From Saccharum officinarum (taxonomy: Eukaryota > Streptophyta > Magnoliopsida > Poales > Poaceae), in the NCBI GenBank assembly GCA_020631735.1, contig CM036199.1, positions 16,150,834-16,214,833 on the forward strand: a stretch of DNA of 64,000 bases. The letters are read 5' to 3'. Every line of letters starts with the position of its first letter. The stretch's first letter is position 1. Positions 60,589 to 64,000 of this stretch are shown in pieces. The translations under genes were made by a program, and so were the position numbers. Below the pieces are notes generated by a model. That model searched no databases. It was not told the origin of the DNA and saw only the letters and a list, made by a program, of their open reading frames with translations.

Positions 60589-62659
60589 TGCGAACACAAG
60601 GTTGACAAGTACCCTTGTGTGTTCGTTTTGTGATGAGTGATTGTCAATGTGATCCACGAAGTAGGTTGAGTGGTGACTAACCCTACCTTGGCGAAAGCCT
60701 TGTGTGCGACATATCTCTTGGCTTGTGTTATGCATGTGTGGAGCACGGAGACGGTAGCCGACGGCGAGGTGAAGGTCAAGGAGGACGTGCCGTGCTGATG
60801 GACTTGAGGGGTGAAGGACGGACATGAGGCTTGGACCGAGGGACCGAGAGGCCGGGTGGCTAGCCGCGCTGGCTGACACTTGGGACATCGACAAGCGCGA
60901 GAAGACATGGGAGTGACCGTGTTGACCGTGGAGGTGACACGTGTCGGATGGCGGGGGACGCGTATGGAGTACGCTACTCGCGGAACGGTTTGATGGTTTG
61001 GGCCTCAAAACCATCGGAGGCGGGTTTACGGGTTTGGGCCTCAAAACCCGGGCGGAGGTTCCGAGGAGGAATGGACGACACGTGGCGGCATCGGGGAGTT
61101 CGCGTCGAGGCGAAGCTACCGGTGAGGAGGCGCGGTGGCCGTCGGATGAAGATGACACAGGGTTGGACCTTTACGCCCTTGGGCTAAATGATTTGGCTCT
61201 TTTGTATCCAGGGGCAAAACTGGGAATGTGTAATAGCCCTGTTAAATAGGATGAGGGAGCCCCCATCTCCCTCACCTCCTTCATTAGCATTTTCTTTCAT
61301 CCTTGTTAGGGTTTCCCCTCCCCTTAGTTGCTTGTGAGAGAGAGGTCCATAACTCTTGTTGAATCTGAGTTTATCAAGTGGGAATGGTGGCCCTTACCAC
61401 CTCTTGTCCTTCGGGATTCAATTTTTGAGTTGTGTTTATGGTGTTCTTCGTATTCTTCACGTTCCTCTTTTCCCCCTCCTCTTTCGTGGCTTGATTCGTC
61501 GATTTGAGACCGTTTTGAGTCGTTCTTTTTGCGTTGATTTGTGCTATGACATGAGTTGAAGCTATTCTAAGGGTTAATTGGACTAAATCAACTCGAGCAC
61601 GGAGAAATCGACGTTTTTCTTTTCGGGCGATTTTTTCATGTTCTTGGCTACGATTTGATTTTCCCGGAGTGTGGGTCAATCCAAGGCAATGATTTCTTGG
61701 GGATAGTTTCGTAGCATGTTGAATTTGATCTGTGCAAAGTTTGGGAGTGTTTCGTTTTGATTTGAGTCGGATTTCATTGAATTTTTGGAGCCCACTTTTG
61801 TCTGTTCCTGCTGTCTGTTCGTCGTCTTTTGTGCTCGGGAGTTAGTCTCCAGTGAGCAGTGAGGGGGCAAGCAGCGCAGCAGCCTCTTGCTTCTCTCTAT
61901 GCTGCAGCTTTACACGAAATCTTGTTTTTCGCGTTATGATTGTGCCGGCGGAGTGCAGCCCCTCCGTTCTCGTTCTCGTTCTCAAGTAAGCAGCTTCCTG
62001 TTTATCTGAGGTGGTCGAGCAGCAGCAGCTATGTTCCTGTGTTCGAGTGGAGGAGGCCGAGCATAGTGGCAGCAGTGCTACCAGCGCCGGCGTTCCAGCG
62101 TCGTGCGCTCGCTGAGCAGCGCCCCCGGCAGCCCAGTCTGCTCCAGGCCAAGCCCAGCTCCTTCGGCGGCGTGTTGGTCAGAGCGGTGCAGACCCCTCTC
62201 GTTCTTGGCCAAGTCCCAGCAGTTCGTTCCCAGGTACAGCAGTAAGCTACCTTCATTTGAATCCTGTGTCTGCTATAATCAGTTGAGCACTTCTTGTTGC
62301 GACAGCTTGGTTTCACTGAGTTTTGGAGGAGCAAATACCCAGATGTGTAGCACTGCTGTGCTCGTGTGTTTACTGAAATCTTCCGATTGTGCTTCTTGAG
62401 TATTTTAGGCTTAAATTTTCACCTCACTTCTTGGTCCGTTGTTTGCGCATTTGAGCTCCGATTTGAGTACCGTCTTTTACGTTAGCCTTGTGGTGTCCCG
62501 CTGTGTTTTTAAGAAATATACACCCACTCTTTTTGGTCATGGACATCATGTTGGTTGCTTCGTGTGTTTGGAGTGAATTTAGGACAGCGGCCAAATATTT
62601 CGAGAGAAATTTTACGGCTCCCATTCACCCCCCCTCTGGTCGCCGTTTTCGGTCCTTCA
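60589..62659 (+). repeat. Element D 3' LTR, 2071 bp
   Basis: Copy of 43201-45284 with a small deletion near 61829 and about 35 substitutions by eye. Followed by the target duplication CCGAT. Confidence 0.95.
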
Positions 62660-62847
62660 CCGATCATAAACTTTCCACATGTCCAACTTGAGAGCACGGC
62701 ACCGCAGATTCCTGGCACGCTTCTTCTTCATAAAGTGTAAACACTCATACGCTGTGATTATATTATCCGTGATCAACCTGCCAGGTACAAAGGCCGATTG
62801 TTCTTCAGAGATTATCTTTGGCAACATCACCTTCAGTCTGTTCGCAC
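62660..62847 (-). pseudogene. Element E: LINE reverse transcriptase, upstream part, separated by element D
   Basis: Minus strand reads [38 protein letters not shown] and ends [10 protein letters not shown] at the Copia junction; VEW-YLRAIM continues on the other side at 43195. This is the RT finger/palm start of plant L1 elements. Similarity stops at about 62847, so the LINE is 5'-truncated and lacks its endonuclease. The Copia integration joins exactly in frame. Confidence 0.88.
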
Positions 62848-64000
62848 CTCGAGTCTCCGGCAAATACCACCGCCATCACAAGGTACTTCTCTTTGTTCTC
62901 TATATCTTAGCATCCTTGTTTGCATCAATCAGTTATATGACGCCCCCTTGTTTTTTTCTATTTTCCGACTAGAATATTCTGGCAAACTCCATTGGTGTAC
63001 GCTGTGCTTATTCGTTTTTCGGCCATCTTCTCAGTTACTCGTTGGCTGTTTTTCTGCTGCCCTAGATGCCCTGAAGATCCTATGCGCCACCGCCGCCTCA
63101 ATCTTGTCGTGCCGCCAGGTTCGTATGGAGAATCGTCAGCCGATCTCCTCTTAATAGCTGCTGTCCTCCGTCAGAGTGTGCAAAGCCGAAGTACCAGCCA
63201 ACGGCCGTTGTCATCTTGTCTACCTTCAGCTGTCATCTCCTTCAACACCTTGTCCTCCACGGTCGTAGTTTTCAGTCCGTGGCCAGGCTCGGGTCATGCC
63301 GAAGCAAGATGATGCCACCCGAAGTCTCGCCGAGACACCTCTCGCTGCCGCTAATCAACCATAACCAACACATCCAGGTTTGCTAGTCTGCATGTCCTTC
63401 GTCCCTTGCTTTATATGCATTTCTGTTGTAGCACACGTACCACATGCTATCTGCTGTACTGTACACAAGCAAGCAAGTTCGTTATTAACTTGTAGTTCTG
63501 AAAGCAAACAAAGGCCATGCGTGCGTATACATCAGCAAGTAAATTTTCTCTCATGCACTGCAACAGAAGCATTTGCCAATGGGAAAATCTATCTGCACTT
63601 ATACTTTCCTGTATCCACCTCTAATCCTTCGCTGTATACACATCTAAATTCCGTTTTAGTCTGCGTGCTAGTGTCGATATAGTTGAATATTAAATTGATA
63701 TGCTTACCGTTTTATGAATAAAATCAATATAGGTTTTCTACTGTTTTGTTTCATGTACAAATATTAATATGATTATTAATTGCTAATATGAATGCGACAT
63801 TCAATTATTAATTTTCTTAGCTTAAACACACATCATATACAACTTGTTCTCACGTACTTATTCATTTTGCAAAGATAAAGTTTAACTAGCATAATAAATT
63901 ATGTGATAATATTTATATAATAAAATACGATTAGCTTTAACTTGACTTTTGAAATTAAATATTTTATGACTAATATGAATAAATACTAATCACATAGTTT
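62848..64000. other. Right-hand flank, no feature recognised
   Basis: Presumably the DNA into which the LINE inserted. Open frames at 62798-63154, 62992-63312 and 63380-63682 (all +) have no recognisable domain. The last 300 bp are AT-rich. Confidence 0.4.

Larger units (their letters stand above)
43201..62659 (+). mobile_element. Element D: SIRE/Opie-like Ty1/Copia retrotransposon, hosting element C
   Basis: 5' LTR 43201-45284, primer-binding site, gag split by element C (45330-45853 and 53796-55911), pol 55911-59120, a non-coding tail with GGGGGAGA tracts, and 3' LTR 60589-62659. CCGAT flanks both ends (43196-43200 and 62660-62664). The order protease, integrase, RT, RNase H is the Copia order. 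Assignment to the SIRE/Maximus (Opie, Ji) lineage rests on the long two-zinc-knuckle gag and the repeated AAGGGGGAGA tracts, from memory of the family. By eye the LTRs differ at about 35 of 2070 sites, mostly transitions, plus a small deletion near 61829. Confidence 0.93.

Overview
This window is a piece of a large, repeat-rich plant nuclear genome, almost certainly a grass. Supporting this are very GC-rich transporter exons beside AT-rich intergenic DNA, Stowaway-like and hAT-like MITEs, a Micron-like element inside (TA)n, multi-kilobase LTRs, and SIRE/Opie-like Copia and Tekay-like Ty3/Gypsy retrotransposons. I cannot name the species; a panicoid grass is my guess.

Layout: (1) 1-16359 is a nested pair of minus-strand Gypsy-type elements. 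A non-coding large element (A, LTR 4912 bp, internal about 4.9 kb, 3' LTR cut by the window edge) sits inside the 19th codon of gag of a coding element (B). (2) 16360-28278 is the gene island. It holds a five-exon DUF4057 gene (+, 18755-22157), a tRNA-Arg(ACG) (-, 22913-22985) and a two-exon STP-type sugar transporter (-, 23259-26542), with MITEs in introns of both protein genes. (3) 28279-40850 is intergenic: a long foldback element, a row of related MITE-like units, a broken minus-strand LTR carrying CA/TA microsatellites and a Micron-like insertion, and a solo Copia LTR with a perfect 5-bp duplication. (4) 40850-62847 is a three-level nest. A minus-strand L1-type LINE is split by a plus-strand Copia element (D, 43201-62659, duplication CCGAT), whose gag is split by a plus-strand Tekay-like Gypsy element (C, 45854-53790, duplication GTATG). 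(5) 62848-64000 holds nothing I recognise.

The most striking signal is an extra ORF (ORF0) upstream of gag in both B and C. It begins, directly after its initiator Met, with a near-copy of the histone H3 N-terminal tail (ARTK(Q/K)TAR(K/N)S), followed by an unknown domain, a coiled coil with a basic patch, and an acidic C-terminus. This looks like histone mimicry by a retrotransposon. Related signals are a leader conserved between the coding elements and the non-coding element A (with a splice-donor-like GGTAAGTGTGAG), CAG just before the ORF0 ATG and, in B, the gag ATG, and a short acidic reading frame conserved in the LTRs of B and C. Nearly all premature stops fit C-to-T decay at CAG or CGA, as expected for methylated plant DNA.
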